Assembly (NCBI RefSeq): GCF_001294645.1
Contig: NZ_CP011868.1
Location: forward strand, 3,720,001-3,784,000
Length of the DNA: 64,000 bases
Reading direction: 5' to 3'
Origin: Pseudonocardia sp. HH130629-09
GTDB taxonomy: Bacteria > Actinomycetota > Actinomycetes > Mycobacteriales > Pseudonocardiaceae
Notes under the pieces: generated by a model
What the model was told of the DNA's origin: nothing
Database searches by the model: none
The model's input: only the letters and a program-made list of their open reading frames with translations
In this document: positions 1 to 7,628 of the stretch, one piece after another
How positions within the stretch are numbered: the first letter of the stretch is position 1
Layout: each line of letters starts with the position of its first letter
Translations under genes and position numbers: made by a program

Positions 1-23
1 CCGGTACACCGTTTCGATGGTGA

Positions 24-33
24 ACCGATCGGT
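24..33. promoter_or_regulatory. Probable operator of the adjacent TetR regulator
   Basis: ACCGATCGGT is a perfect 10-bp palindrome 22 bp before the TetR start codon. It resembles the GACCGnnCGGTC-type sites used by many actinobacterial TetR proteins, so autoregulation is inferred. Confidence 0.5.
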
Positions 34-43
34 CCAGAATTGG

Positions 44-49
44 TAGCAT
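44..49 (+). promoter_or_regulatory. -10 element, leaderless type (TetR)
   Basis: TAGCAT ends 6 nt before the ATG, the spacing expected when transcription starts at the start codon. Confidence 0.45.
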
Positions 50-55
50 CGCGTC

Positions 56-681
56 ATGCCGCGTCCACGCCAGTTCGACGAGAAGCGGGTCCTGTCGTCC
101 GTGCAGGCGGCGTTCTGGGACAAGGGGTACGCAGGTACCTCGCTCGACGGCCTCCTGGCCGCCAGCGGCCTCGGCAAGGGAAGTCTGTACGGGGCGTTCG
201 GGGACAAGCGGAGCCTGTTCCTGCGCGTGCTGCGCGAGTACGACGACGCCAACAACGCGATGCTGCGCACCCGTCTGGAGCAGAGCGACCGTGCCGTCGA
301 CGTCGTTCGTGACTTCGTGACCGGCCCACTGCGCGATCCCGACGGGGCGGAGGCACGGCGGGGCTGTCTGCTCGCCAATACGGCGATGGAGCTGTCCGCC
401 GGCGACCCCGAGGTGGCTGCCGAGGCCCGGCGCAGCTACGCCGCGACGACGACCCTGCTGGCCGAGGCCGTACGGCGGGCCCAGCGCGAGGGCGACGTCA
501 CCCCCCAGGTCGACCCCGACGAGACCGCCCACGCGGTGCTCGCCGGGCAACTCGGCCTCCTGGTCCTCGGCCGGGTCGGCCAGGACCCGGCCATCCTGTC
601 GACCATGGCCGGGAGTCTGCTCCAGGGACTGCTGCCCCCACCCTGCTCGGCTCCGGAGAGTCGACCTCCCCCTGTTGTTGA
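56..681 (+). CDS. TetR/AcrR family transcriptional regulator (3' end uncertain)
   Basis: This is a one-component repressor of the TetR family. The N-terminal helix-turn-helix covers about residues 10-55 (ASGLGKGSLYGAFGDKRSLF), and a ligand-binding domain follows to about residue 195, where family members normally end. The reading frame has no stop there and stays open to 2086, antisense to nadD and alkB; that extension has no TetR character. One base of slippage near the CCCCCACCC run at 636-644 would bring in the TGA at 679-681, which I use as the end. A lost stop codon or a sequencing indel are both possible. A palindromic site and a leaderless -10 sit just upstream. Confidence 0.7.
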
Positions 682-742
682 CGGATCGGTCCATATCATA
701 CCGGATCTGTGCCGGGCGGGATCCGGCCGGCGAACCCCCAGG

Positions 743-1336
743 TCAGCGGCCTGGTTCCAGGTAGAGGCTGCGCTTGGAGATGTACTGCACCACCCCGTCC
801 GGAACGAGGTACCAGACCGGCCGCCCCGAGGCCACCCGGTCCCGGCACTCGCTGGACGAGATCGCCATCGCCGGCACCTCCACCGTCGTCACCGACCCCT
901 CGGGCAGGTGCCCGTCGGCCAGCTCGTACCCGGGCCGGGTCACGCCGACGAAGTGCGCGTAGCGGAACAGCTCGTCGACCTTGTGCCAGGACAGGATCTG
1001 CTGGAGCGCGTCGGCGCCGGTGATGAAGAACAGCTGCGCGTCGGGCATGGCGTCGTGCAGGTCGGCGAGGGTGTCCGCGGTGTAGGTGGGACCGTCGCGG
1101 TCGACGTCGACGCGGCTGACCGAGAATCGCGGGTTCGACGCCGTCGCGATGACCGTCATCAGGTAGCGGTCCTCGGCGGGCGACACATCGCGGGCGCTCT
1201 TCTGCCACGGCCTCCCGGTCGGTACGAAGATCACCTCGTCGAGGGCGAAGCGGTCCGCCACCTCACTGGCGGCGACGAGGTGGCCGTGGTGGACGGGGTC
1301 GAACGTCCCGCCCATCACGCCGATCTTGCGCTGCAT
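743..1336 (-). CDS. nadD: Nicotinate-nucleotide adenylyltransferase
   Basis: NadD transfers AMP from ATP to nicotinate mononucleotide to form deamido-NAD, an essential step of NAD synthesis. The nucleotidyltransferase signature [12 protein letters not shown] lies at residues 9-20, and the ISSSECR segment near the C-terminus matches the ISSTxxR motif. At 197 residues it has the usual length. In many actinobacteria nadD sits close to proA/proB and rsfS; here it stands alone, 17 kb from proB, downstream of alkB on the same strand. A TAGTCT -10 lies 6 nt before the ATG. Confidence 0.93.
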   Translation of the reverse strand: MQRKIGVMGGTFDPVHHGHLVAASEVADRFALDEVIFVPTGRPWQKSARDVSPAEDRYLMTVIATASNPRFSVSRVDVDRDGPTYTADTLADLHDAMPDAQLFFITGADALQQILSWHKVDELFRYAHFVGVTRPGYELADGHLPEGSVTTVEVPAMAISSSECRDRVASGRPVWYLVPDGVVQYISKRSLYLEPGR

Positions 1337-1342
1337 CGACGC

Positions 1343-1348
1343 AGACTA
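1343..1348 (-). promoter_or_regulatory. -10 element, leaderless type (nadD)
   Basis: On the minus strand TAGTCT ends 6 nt before the nadD ATG. It overlaps the 3' end of alkB. Confidence 0.45.
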
Positions 1349-1960
1349 TGTCGGCCCCCCGCCCGCCGGCATCCCCGGATACAGGTGCCGGAACTGGACG
1401 CTGATGCGCGGCCCGCTGCGCGCCACCTTCGGCACGCTGTGCTGCCAGGTCCGCTGGCACGTCCCGCCCATGACCAACAGATCCCCCGAGGCGAGCGGGA
1501 ACGACACCGAGGCGCCGCCACCGGTCGGACGCAGCCGCAGCGGCCGCGTCGCGCCGAGGGCGACCAGTGCGACGACGGCGTCGGGCCGCTCACGGGCGAC
1601 CCGGTCGCCGTGCCAGGCCACGCCGTCGGCACCGTCGCGGTAGAGGTTCACGCCGATCTGGGTGAAGGCGTGGCCGTAGCGCTGCCCCAGCGTGCGGCCC
1701 ATGTCGTGCAGCCGGCGGGGCACCGTGTCGTCGGGCAGCACCCAGCGGTGAGTGAGGCGCGGTTCGTCGACCACGCGGTCGTACATGCGGCGGCGGTGAC
1801 CGCGGAACGGCACGGTCGCGCGCAGCAGCGCGAACAGCTCGTCCGGGTCGGGGACCCAGCCGACAGCGACGTCGACCCACGCTCCGTCGGCGAGCTCGTG
1901 CCGGTACGCCGGGGCCGCACCCCCGGCGGTGAAGAGCGAAGCCTGCCCGCCGACGTCCAC
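1346..1960 (-). CDS. alkB: AlkB-family 2-oxoglutarate/Fe(II) dioxygenase
   Basis: This is a DNA or RNA repair dioxygenase that removes alkyl lesions from bases by oxidative demethylation. The iron ligands are visible: H117 and D119 in WHGDRV, and H174 in TWQHSVP. R185 and R191 in the RISVQFRH segment fit the 2-oxoglutarate-binding arginines. Length (204 residues) is typical for bacterial AlkB. It starts with GTG, has a leaderless-type TAGCGT 7 nt upstream, and is followed by nadD after about 9 bp, so the two may be co-transcribed. Confidence 0.9.
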   Translation of the reverse strand: MDVGGQASLFTAGGAAPAYRHELADGAWVDVAVGWVPDPDELFALLRATVPFRGHRRRMYDRVVDEPRLTHRWVLPDDTVPRRLHDMGRTLGQRYGHAFTQIGVNLYRDGADGVAWHGDRVARERPDAVVALVALGATRPLRLRPTGGGASVSFPLASGDLLVMGGTCQRTWQHSVPKVARSGPRISVQFRHLYPGMPAGGGPT

Positions 1961-1967
1961 CTCCGCA

Positions 1968-1973
1968 ACGCTA
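1968..1973 (-). promoter_or_regulatory. -10 element, leaderless type (alkB)
   Basis: TAGCGT on the minus strand, 7 nt before the GTG start. Confidence 0.4.
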
Positions 1974-2022
1974 CGCCGGATCGAACGAGAGTTCGAGTGG
2001 CGGCTCTGCGACGATCTTCGTC

Positions 2023-2676
2023 ATGTCCTCGCGTGCCGACGGTGCCGTGCTGTCCTACCTGGGTCTGCGGCGCGCCGTCGGCGTGATCGGGATCCTGCTC
2101 CCGTTCGTGCTGGTGGGGGGCGACCTGGCCCTCGGCGGCGACGGACTGCGGGACTCGATCAGCCGCTACTACTACTCGCCGATGCGCGACGTGTTCGTCG
2201 GCTCGCTGTGCGCGGTCGGCGTCTTCCTCTACTGCTACCGCTACGACCGGCCGGACAACCGGCTCGCCAACGTCACCGGGACGGCGGCGATCGCCGTCGC
2301 CCTGCTGCCCACCCGGCCCGACGGCGCGGCGACGACGGCGGCGACCGTCGTCGGGTACCTGCACCTGGCAGCGGCGACGGTGTTCTTCGCGGGCCTGGCC
2401 TGGTTCTGCCTGGCCCTGTTCACCCGCGGAGAGTCCGGAACCCCGGGCAAGGCCGCACGCAACGTCGTCTACCGCGTGTGCGGCGCGACGATCGTGGCCT
2501 GCCTCGTGCTGGCCGCGCTGGACGCGGCGCTGGTGCCCGACACCGTCGCCGAGCGGTTCCACACCCTGTTCTGGCTGGAGGCCGTCGCGATCCTGGCGTT
2601 CGGTGTCGCATGGTCCGTCAAGGGCGACACGATCCTCAGGGACCGGCCGACGGAGGACCCGGCGCCGGTGATCTGA
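2023..2676 (+). CDS. DUF998-like integral membrane protein
   Basis: A 217-residue membrane protein with about six hydrophobic segments. The SISRYYYSPMRDVFVG stretch after the first segment resembles the conserved region of the DUF998/FrpC-like membrane family. No catalytic motif is visible and the function is unknown. It is transcribed divergently from alkB and convergently with a small secreted-protein gene, from which a strong hairpin separates it. The start is the ATG directly after the short divergent gap. Confidence 0.75.
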   Translation: MSSRADGAVLSYLGLRRAVGVIGILLPFVLVGGDLALGGDGLRDSISRYYYSPMRDVFVGSLCAVGVFLYCYRYDRPDNRLANVTGTAAIAVALLPTRPDGAATTAATVVGYLHLAAATVFFAGLAWFCLALFTRGESGTPGKAARNVVYRVCGATIVACLVLAALDAALVPDTVAERFHTLFWLEAVAILAFGVAWSVKGDTILRDRPTEDPAPVI

Positions 2677-2695
2677 CCGCCCCAGCAGACGACGG

Positions 2696-2738
2696 ACGGG
2701 CCGGGCCGGACACCCCTCGAGGGTCCGGACCGGCCCGT
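2696..2738. terminator. Bidirectional intrinsic-type hairpin
   Basis: A long GC-rich stem (arms about 18-20 nt with two small bulges, loop CTCGA) lies between convergent genes, 20 bp after one stop and 18 bp before the other. There is no U tract, as is usual in high-GC actinobacteria. Confidence 0.7.
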
Positions 2739-2755
2739 CACGGGACCGGGTTCGG

Positions 2756-3043
2756 TCAGCCGACCGGCAGCGACGGGAGCTCGCCACCGGTGGCACCGGT
2801 GACCAGGTCGACGACGCTGTCCAGCGGGGCCGGCAGCGCGAGGTCGTGCTTCTTGTCCTCGTGCTTCTTGTGGTCCCACTTCTTGTGGTGACCCTTGTCC
2901 TTGTCACCCTCGTGCTTCGAGTGACCCTTGTCCTTGCCACCCTCGTCGTAGCCGGTGTCGCCGGCGAAGGCCGCGGCGGGCGCCGCGACGGCCAGGGGGA
3001 GCAGCGCTGCACCGACGAGCGCACCGCGAACGGACTTCCGCAT
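2756..3043 (-). CDS. Small secreted His/Lys/Asp-rich protein
   Basis: A 95-residue protein with an N-terminal signal peptide (MRKSVRGALVGAALLPLAVA, cleavage near AFA). The mature part has imperfect repeats rich in Lys, His and Asp (KDKGHSKHEGDKDKGHHKK), then a hydrophobic tail. I placed the start at 3043 because GGAGG lies 9 nt upstream; an earlier in-frame ATG at 3082 would add 13 residues with no SD. The His/Asp-rich core suggests metal or polyanion binding, which is inference. Small secreted proteins of this look, with a C-terminal LPxxxVxG-like end, are common in Pseudonocardiaceae. Function unknown. Confidence 0.75.
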   Translation of the reverse strand: MRKSVRGALVGAALLPLAVAAPAAAFAGDTGYDEGGKDKGHSKHEGDKDKGHHKKWDHKKHEDKKHDLALPAPLDSVVDLVTGATGGELPSLPVG

Positions 3044-3197
3044 CTCACAACCTCCATGGTTGATCGTTGGACCGTCGCACACGGTCTCGCCTACTCAACG
3101 AAGACGGACGGGGCCCGCAACGGCCGTTCACCCGTTAGCGTCACCAGCACGAATAACCGATAGTCAGGTGTCGACTGCGGCAGCCGGGGGATCCGGC

Positions 3198-4250
3198 TCA
3201 GCTGCGCGAGCGGGCGGCCGCCTCGGCCAGGATCGGCAGGTAGGCGTCGAGCACCCAGGGGATCGACAGGACCGACGGCGCCGAGCTCGCCACCACCCGG
3301 TCGGCGCCGACGACCGGGGCGAACCCGCCGCGGGCCATCGCCGGCAGCAGCTCGACGCCGGGCGCGGTGCGGAACGCCTGCTCCTCGGCCTGCGTCGCGA
3401 AGAAGCCGATGACCAGGTCGGACTCGACGCGCGAGAGCAGCTCGCCGCTCACGGTGTAGTAGACCTCCCCGCCGCCCGGGGCGTTCTGCTCGACGTAGGG
3501 CGCCAGGGTGAGCCCCAGGTCGGTGACCAGCTGGACGCGGACGTCGCCCGCCCGGAACACCCCGAGCGCACCGGCGTCCATCCCTCCGGTGTAGACGAAC
3601 GTGGCTCCCGCCAGCTGCGGGTACCGCTGCGCCGCGGTGCGCAGCCGCTGCCCGGTGGAGTCGATCAGCTGCTGGGCCCGTGCCGGGTCCCCGAACACCT
3701 GACCGGCGATGCGGGTCTGGTCCCGCCAGCCGGTGGAGTACGGGGCGTCGGGATAGGCGACGGTCGGGGCGATCGCCGACAGCTGGTCGTACTCCGCCCG
3801 GCTCAGCCCGGAGTACGTGGCCAGCACCAGGTCCGGGCGGGCCGCGGCGACCTGCTCGATCGGCGTCGCCGACAGGTCGTCGGAACCGATGACCTGCGGG
3901 AACGGGCCGCCGTGCGCGGTGATCGCGTCGCGCACCCAGGGCAGCACACCCTCGGCATCGCCCCCGTAGACGGTGCGCGGGATCGCCACCGGCAGGACGC
4001 CCATCGCCAGCGCGACGTCGGTGTTGGCTGCGCTCAACGTGACCACGCGCTGCGGCCGGTCCGGGACGACCGTCTCCCCCAGCGCGTGCCGCACCGTCAC
4101 CGGGTAGCCCTCCGCGACCGCGCCCCCCGCCCCCTGCCCGTCCTGCGGCCGGGCGCCGCACCCGGCGAGGACGAGCAGGCCGGCGGCGCCGGCGAGGACG
4201 CCACGACGGCTCACGGAACGGGCGGACAGGGGTGCTGCAGCGAGCGGCAC
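3198..4250 (-). CDS. Iron-siderophore ABC transporter substrate-binding lipoprotein
   Basis: A FepB/FecB-type periplasmic-binding protein predicted to capture ferric siderophores at the cell surface. The N-terminus has a basic RSVSRRG stretch, a hydrophobic core and a lipobox LAGC (Cys31), so it is probably a lipoprotein. The two-lobed binding fold follows, with VVTLSAANTDVALAMG as the family's first-lobe motif. It is 350 residues, the usual length. No permease or ATPase gene is adjacent, so it must work with transporters encoded elsewhere. An IdeR/DtxR-type box directly upstream indicates repression by iron. Confidence 0.88.
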   Translation of the reverse strand: MPLAAAPLSARSVSRRGVLAGAAGLLVLAGCGARPQDGQGAGGAVAEGYPVTVRHALGETVVPDRPQRVVTLSAANTDVALAMGVLPVAIPRTVYGGDAEGVLPWVRDAITAHGGPFPQVIGSDDLSATPIEQVAAARPDLVLATYSGLSRAEYDQLSAIAPTVAYPDAPYSTGWRDQTRIAGQVFGDPARAQQLIDSTGQRLRTAAQRYPQLAGATFVYTGGMDAGALGVFRAGDVRVQLVTDLGLTLAPYVEQNAPGGGEVYYTVSGELLSRVESDLVIGFFATQAEEQAFRTAPGVELLPAMARGGFAPVVGADRVVASSAPSVLSIPWVLDAYLPILAEAAARSRS

Positions 4251-4269
4251 GGCGAACCTCCTCAGATCA

Positions 4270-4288
4270 AAAGGTAAGCCTAACCTGA
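4270..4288 (-). promoter_or_regulatory. IdeR/DtxR-type iron box
   Basis: Read on the minus strand, TCAGGTTAGGCTTACCTTT matches 15 of 19 positions of the TTAGGTTAGGCTAACCTAA consensus. It lies about 20 bp upstream of the siderophore-binding protein start. Confidence 0.8.
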
Positions 4289-4330
4289 CCCAGTACGATG
4301 CCGACTCCTACGCCGAGTCCCGAACGTGCG

Positions 4331-4389
4331 ACACGGGATCCGGCTTGCGACACGGGGTCGGACCCCGTGTCGCAAGCCGGATCCCGTGT
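4331..4389. repeat. Perfect 29-bp inverted repeat with 1-nt centre
   Basis: Two 29-nt arms flank a single G at 4360. Each arm contains the direct repeat TGCGACACGGG or its complement, seen at 4327 and 4346. It would form a very stable hairpin or cruciform between two divergent genes, where a terminator is not expected. It may be a REP-like palindromic repeat. Confidence 0.85.
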
Positions 4390-4504
4390 GGGACGGGCTC
4401 GGGTCGGCGGTCGTTCTGGTCGCTCGGCGCGCCGGGGGACGCATCCGTCGCGGGGGACCGGCGCACCGGCCGGAGGGTCTGGACCCGCGGGTAACGTCGC
4501 GGCC

Positions 4505-5395
4505 ATGCGTGCTCCGGACACCGGCGACCGGGCCGACCGCGACGCCGGCCCCCGCTCTCCCGCGCCCGGTCCCCCGGTCCCTCCGCCCGTATCCGGCGGA
4601 CAGGGGCGGCCGTACGAGCCCGCGTCCCCGCCGCCCGTGCGGCCACCGGGGACACCCGGCCCGGTGGCGGCCCCGCCCGCCCCGCCGGCACCCGAGGTCA
4701 GCACCGACGGCCCGGACGGCCGGGCCGACAACGACCGGGACGACGACCGGGCTGGCGGACTGGGTGACGGGCAGGCGGCCGCAGCCACCGCCGTCGTACC
4801 GGCCGGGCCGTGGCCGACCGTGCGGCCGCCGTCGCTGCGGGCCGTCATCCTCGGCCGGGTCGCAGCGGGGGTCGCGGCGGTGTGGTTCGGCGTCGTCTAC
4901 TCGATCACCACCGACGTGCACGCGCGGGCCGACCACCTGCTGGCCGCGATCGTCGTCGGCGGGCTGCTCAGCCTGCTCGGTGTGGTGCTGCTGTGGCTGT
5001 CGGCGCCGCGGATCCCGGCGCGGGTCGCCCCGGCCCGCGGGCCGGACATGGGGCTGGTGCGCGACCGTGCCGCGGCACGGAAGGTGCTGCGGTCCGGGGG
5101 CACGCCGGACGGCGAGCAGCACAGGCTGATCGCCGTCGACGTGCTCGCCGACGCCCGGCTCCCGCAGGTCACGGGCGCGGTGTTCGCGCTGCTCGGCCCG
5201 CTGGTGATGGCCGCGGTCAACGCCTCGGGGCCGCTCGGCTGGGCGGGGCCGCTGACCGCCGGGCTGATCGTGGTGGTGCTGGCCCTGCTGGGGTGGCGGA
5301 CGTGGACGGCGCACGCGCTGCACCGGCTCGCCGACCGCAGGCACACCGTCCCGCGCTACGAGGAGTCCGGCGCCCCCTGGCGCCCCTGGCCCTGA
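4505..5395 (+). CDS. Membrane protein with Pro-rich cytoplasmic N-terminus
   Basis: A 296-residue protein not assigned to a named family. Residues 1-105 are low-complexity and rich in Pro, Gly and Asp. Four hydrophobic segments follow at about 110-133, 145-167, 222-240 and 248-265, with a polar loop between the pairs. I chose the ATG at 4505 because the upstream in-frame extension passes through the inverted repeat at 4331-4389. The layout (disordered head plus four TM helices) is common among actinobacterial hypothetical proteins. It is convergent with the second TetR gene. Confidence 0.65.
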   Translation: MRAPDTGDRADRDAGPRSPAPGPPVPPPVSGGQGRPYEPASPPPVRPPGTPGPVAAPPAPPAPEVSTDGPDGRADNDRDDDRAGGLGDGQAAAATAVVPAGPWPTVRPPSLRAVILGRVAAGVAAVWFGVVYSITTDVHARADHLLAAIVVGGLLSLLGVVLLWLSAPRIPARVAPARGPDMGLVRDRAAARKVLRSGGTPDGEQHRLIAVDVLADARLPQVTGAVFALLGPLVMAAVNASGPLGWAGPLTAGLIVVVLALLGWRTWTAHALHRLADRRHTVPRYEESGAPWRPWP

Positions 5396-5413
5396 CCCGC
5401 CCGGGGAGCGCCG

Positions 5414-5965
5414 CTACAGGCAAGCGGCGACGAAGGACAGCTCGGCCTCCATGTCGGTGCGGTCGTCGTCGCCGTGCCGGTCGAGGGCGCAGCGGTGTCC
5501 GATCGCCGCGGCCAGCAGCCGCGCGGCGGCGCGGATCCGGTCCGGCGCCCCGCCGCCGGCGGCGAGGACCTCGTGCACCGCGTCCTCCAGCTCACCGGTG
5601 CGGCGCAGCAGCGCGTCGCGGACGACGGGATGGGTGTCGGCCTCGCGCCACAGCAGGTGGGACAGGACCGAGGACGCGTCGAGCGCCCGGTCCAGCGCGG
5701 CGGCCAGCGCCCGCAGCCCGGCGAGTGCGTCCCCGGCGACGGCGACGTCCGCCCCGCGCACCGGGTGCGGGAGCCGCTCGACGAGCGCCTCGAGAAGGTC
5801 GGGCTTGCGGCGGAAGTAGTAGTGCACCAGGCCCTTCGGCACTCCGGCGCGCTCGGCGATCCGCGAGGTGGGCGTCGCGTCGAACCCGTGCCGGGCGAAC
5901 AGCCCCTCGGCCGCGTCGAGGATGCGGTCCCGGGCGGGTGCGTCCGGGTCGAGCTCGTGGTCCAC
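5414..5965 (-). CDS. TetR/AcrR family transcriptional regulator
   Basis: A 183-residue regulator. The helix-turn-helix occupies about residues 10-55, ending in the recognition segment VPKGLVHYYFRRKPDLLEAL. The C-terminal domain resembles the ligand-binding half of TetR proteins. The GTG start has GGAGG 8 nt upstream. The frame continues far upstream, antisense to the hemerythrin gene, but that part is not coding. It lies downstream of the SPW-repeat gene with a hairpin between them. A TetR-type palindrome upstream of the SPW gene is its probable target. Confidence 0.82.
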   Translation of the reverse strand: MDHELDPDAPARDRILDAAEGLFARHGFDATPTSRIAERAGVPKGLVHYYFRRKPDLLEALVERLPHPVRGADVAVAGDALAGLRALAAALDRALDASSVLSHLLWREADTHPVVRDALLRRTGELEDAVHEVLAAGGGAPDRIRAAARLLAAAIGHRCALDRHGDDDRTDMEAELSFVAACL

Positions 5966-5991
5966 GGTGCGATCCTCCCCCGGACGCGGCG

Positions 5992-6021
5992 GGGGCCGCG
6001 ACCCCTGCGGGTCGCGGCCCC
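5992..6021 (-). terminator. Hairpin between SPW gene and tetR
   Basis: A perfect 13-bp stem (GGGGCCGCGACCC and its complement) with loop CTGC. It probably ends or attenuates transcription coming from the SPW-repeat gene. Confidence 0.6.
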
Positions 6022-6093
6022 TCACCTGGTCGTCCGGCTGTCGGACGGTCGGTTCTGTCGGATCGATCGGCCCTGTCGGCCCTGTCCGTGCGG

Positions 6094-6462
6094 TCAGTGC
6101 GCGGCGAGCGTGCGGTGCTCGGCGTTCGCCGCGGGCAGCGCCGAGGCCGCCACGACGACCGCGAGGACACCCGCGACCCAGGACGTCCACGACGCCCCGG
6201 CCAGCGCGCTGTAGCCCATCACCCAGGGGGCGAGGAACAGCAGCACGCCGAGTACACCGTGCACCCACTCGCTCGCCACCGAACCGGGCACCGCGAGCGA
6301 CCAGAGCGACGTGGCGGCGAGCACCACGCCCAGTACGACCATCGTCCACGCAGCGGCGGCGTTCGTCGTCGTCACGAGAGGCGAGAGGGCCGTCAGTACA
6401 CCGATCACGAGAGCTGCCCAGTCCTGCCAGCGCTGCCAGGTACGACCAGTGGTCCCAGCCAT
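6094..6462 (-). CDS. SPW-repeat membrane protein
   Basis: A 122-residue integral membrane protein with four hydrophobic segments in two similar halves. The LSPLV and APWVMGYSA segments fit the SPW repeat family, whose repeats join TM helices through a short Ser-Pro-Trp-like motif. Function is unknown. AAGGAG lies 9 nt before the ATG. A TetR-like palindrome 54 bp upstream and the TetR gene downstream suggest a small self-regulated unit. Confidence 0.78.
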   Translation of the reverse strand: MAGTTGRTWQRWQDWAALVIGVLTALSPLVTTTNAAAAWTMVVLGVVLAATSLWSLAVPGSVASEWVHGVLGVLLFLAPWVMGYSALAGASWTSWVAGVLAVVVAASALPAANAEHRTLAAH

Positions 6463-6515
6463 CGTCAGTCACCTTCTCCTTGTGAGGTCCCTGTGGGGAT
6501 GCCTCCGGTCTACTC

Positions 6516-6535
6516 TTGATTGGCCGGCCGGTCAA
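6516..6535. promoter_or_regulatory. TetR-type operator upstream of the SPW gene
   Basis: TTGATTGGCCGGCCGGTCAA is a near-perfect 20-bp palindrome (16 of 20 positions symmetric). It lies between the SPW gene and the divergent hemerythrin gene and could control either. Confidence 0.55.
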
Positions 6536-6641
6536 GACCCGGGTCGGTGGCGCAAGTGACGTGCAAGTCCCCGGCCAGCGGGTGGGCGCACGGTCTGCGG
6601 TGTCGAGAGACCGACCGTCCCGAACCCGTAGGAGACCCCCG

Positions 6642-7196
6642 GTGACCACCGCCCGCGACACCCGTACCGCCGACCTGGTCGGCATCACCCTCGCCCACCG
6701 CGTCATGCGCGCCGACCTGCACCGCCTCACCGACACCGCCCGCGCGATCGCCGACGGCGCGTCCTGCCCGGACCGGCGCGCCCGCGCGCTGCAGACCTGG
6801 CTGGCACATCTGGAGCACGAGATCCACGGCCACCACATCGCCGAGGACGAGATCGCCTGGCCGGTGATCGCCCGGCACGCGGGACACGCCGTCGACCTGG
6901 CCGAGCTCAGCGACGACCACGGCCGCCTCGACCCGCTGCTGGCCGCCGTGCGCGAGGCGGCGGCGGGAGTCGTCGCCGCGGCGGAGGGACCCGGCCGGGC
7001 GGGGGCGGCGGGGCTGCTCGCGGACCGGCTGGCCGTGGTCCGCGACGAGATCGACGAGCACCTCGACGCCGAGGAACGCGACCTGTTCCCGGTGATCGAA
7101 CGCCACCTGCCCGCCGCCGACTGGGACGCCGTCGTCGCGCAGGTGCAGAAGTCCGGGCCGGGCCTGCGGTTCATGCTGCCGCGGATCGCCGCGGTC
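6642..7196 (+). CDS. Hemerythrin HHE-domain protein, 3' end lost
   Basis: A hemerythrin-like four-helix protein that binds a di-iron or similar centre through His and Glu residues: EHEIHGHHIAEDEIAWPVI and HLDAEERDLFPVI carry the ligands. It starts at GTG with GGAGA 6 nt upstream. About 185 residues are recognisable, up to LRFMLPRIAAVA. There the family normally continues for about 20-30 residues, but the frame runs instead into sequence antisense to a BTAD-regulator remnant, with no stop until 9224. The end given here is where homology stops. A rearrangement that truncated both genes is the simplest explanation. Confidence 0.7.
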
Positions 7197-7628
7197 GCGC
7201 CACACCGGGGCCCCGAGCTCCGTCGCGACCCGTTCGGCCTCGTGCAGGTGGTGGACCCGGGCGCCGCCAGCCGGGTCGAGCATCTCCTCCAGCGCGGCGA
7301 GCACCAGGTCGGTGGGGCCGGTCGCGATCGTGCCCGACGACAGCCCCGCCACCGATCCCGTCCACGGGCGGAGCCGGGCGCGGCACTGGTCGGCGACGGC
7401 GCGGTCGCCCGGCCCGACGGCCACCTCGGCGCGCATGCACGTCCACAGCAGCCAGTAGTAGCTGCGGGCGAGCTCACCGTCCGGAGCCCATACCTCCCGG
7501 GCCCGGACCGGGTCACCCGCGTGCAGGTGGGCGAGCGCGAGGAAGTCCCCGAAGGCCGGCGGCAGGCGCGGTGCGACCGCGTCCAGCTCGGGGGCGAGTT
7601 CGCCGAGGCGGCCCCCGTGGCCAGGCGG
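7191..7628 (-). pseudogene. C-terminal remnant of a BTAD/AfsR-type regulator
   Basis: Between the stop of the VWA gene and the hemerythrin junction, the minus strand reads as a TPR-rich end of a BTAD-domain regulator: about 146 residues containing ALAHLHAGDPVRAREVW, AEVAVGPGDRAVADQC and EAERVATELGAPVWRDR. It has no start codon or N-terminal DNA-binding and P-loop parts, and similarity stops abruptly where the hemerythrin homology also stops. It is a fragment left by recombination, not an expressed gene. Confidence 0.6.

Noticed and set aside
5414..7516. A 700-codon open frame on the minus strand
   Set aside because: Only its last 183 codons (the TetR gene) look like protein; the rest is antisense to other genes and Arg/Pro-rich, as expected for shadow frames in high-GC DNA.
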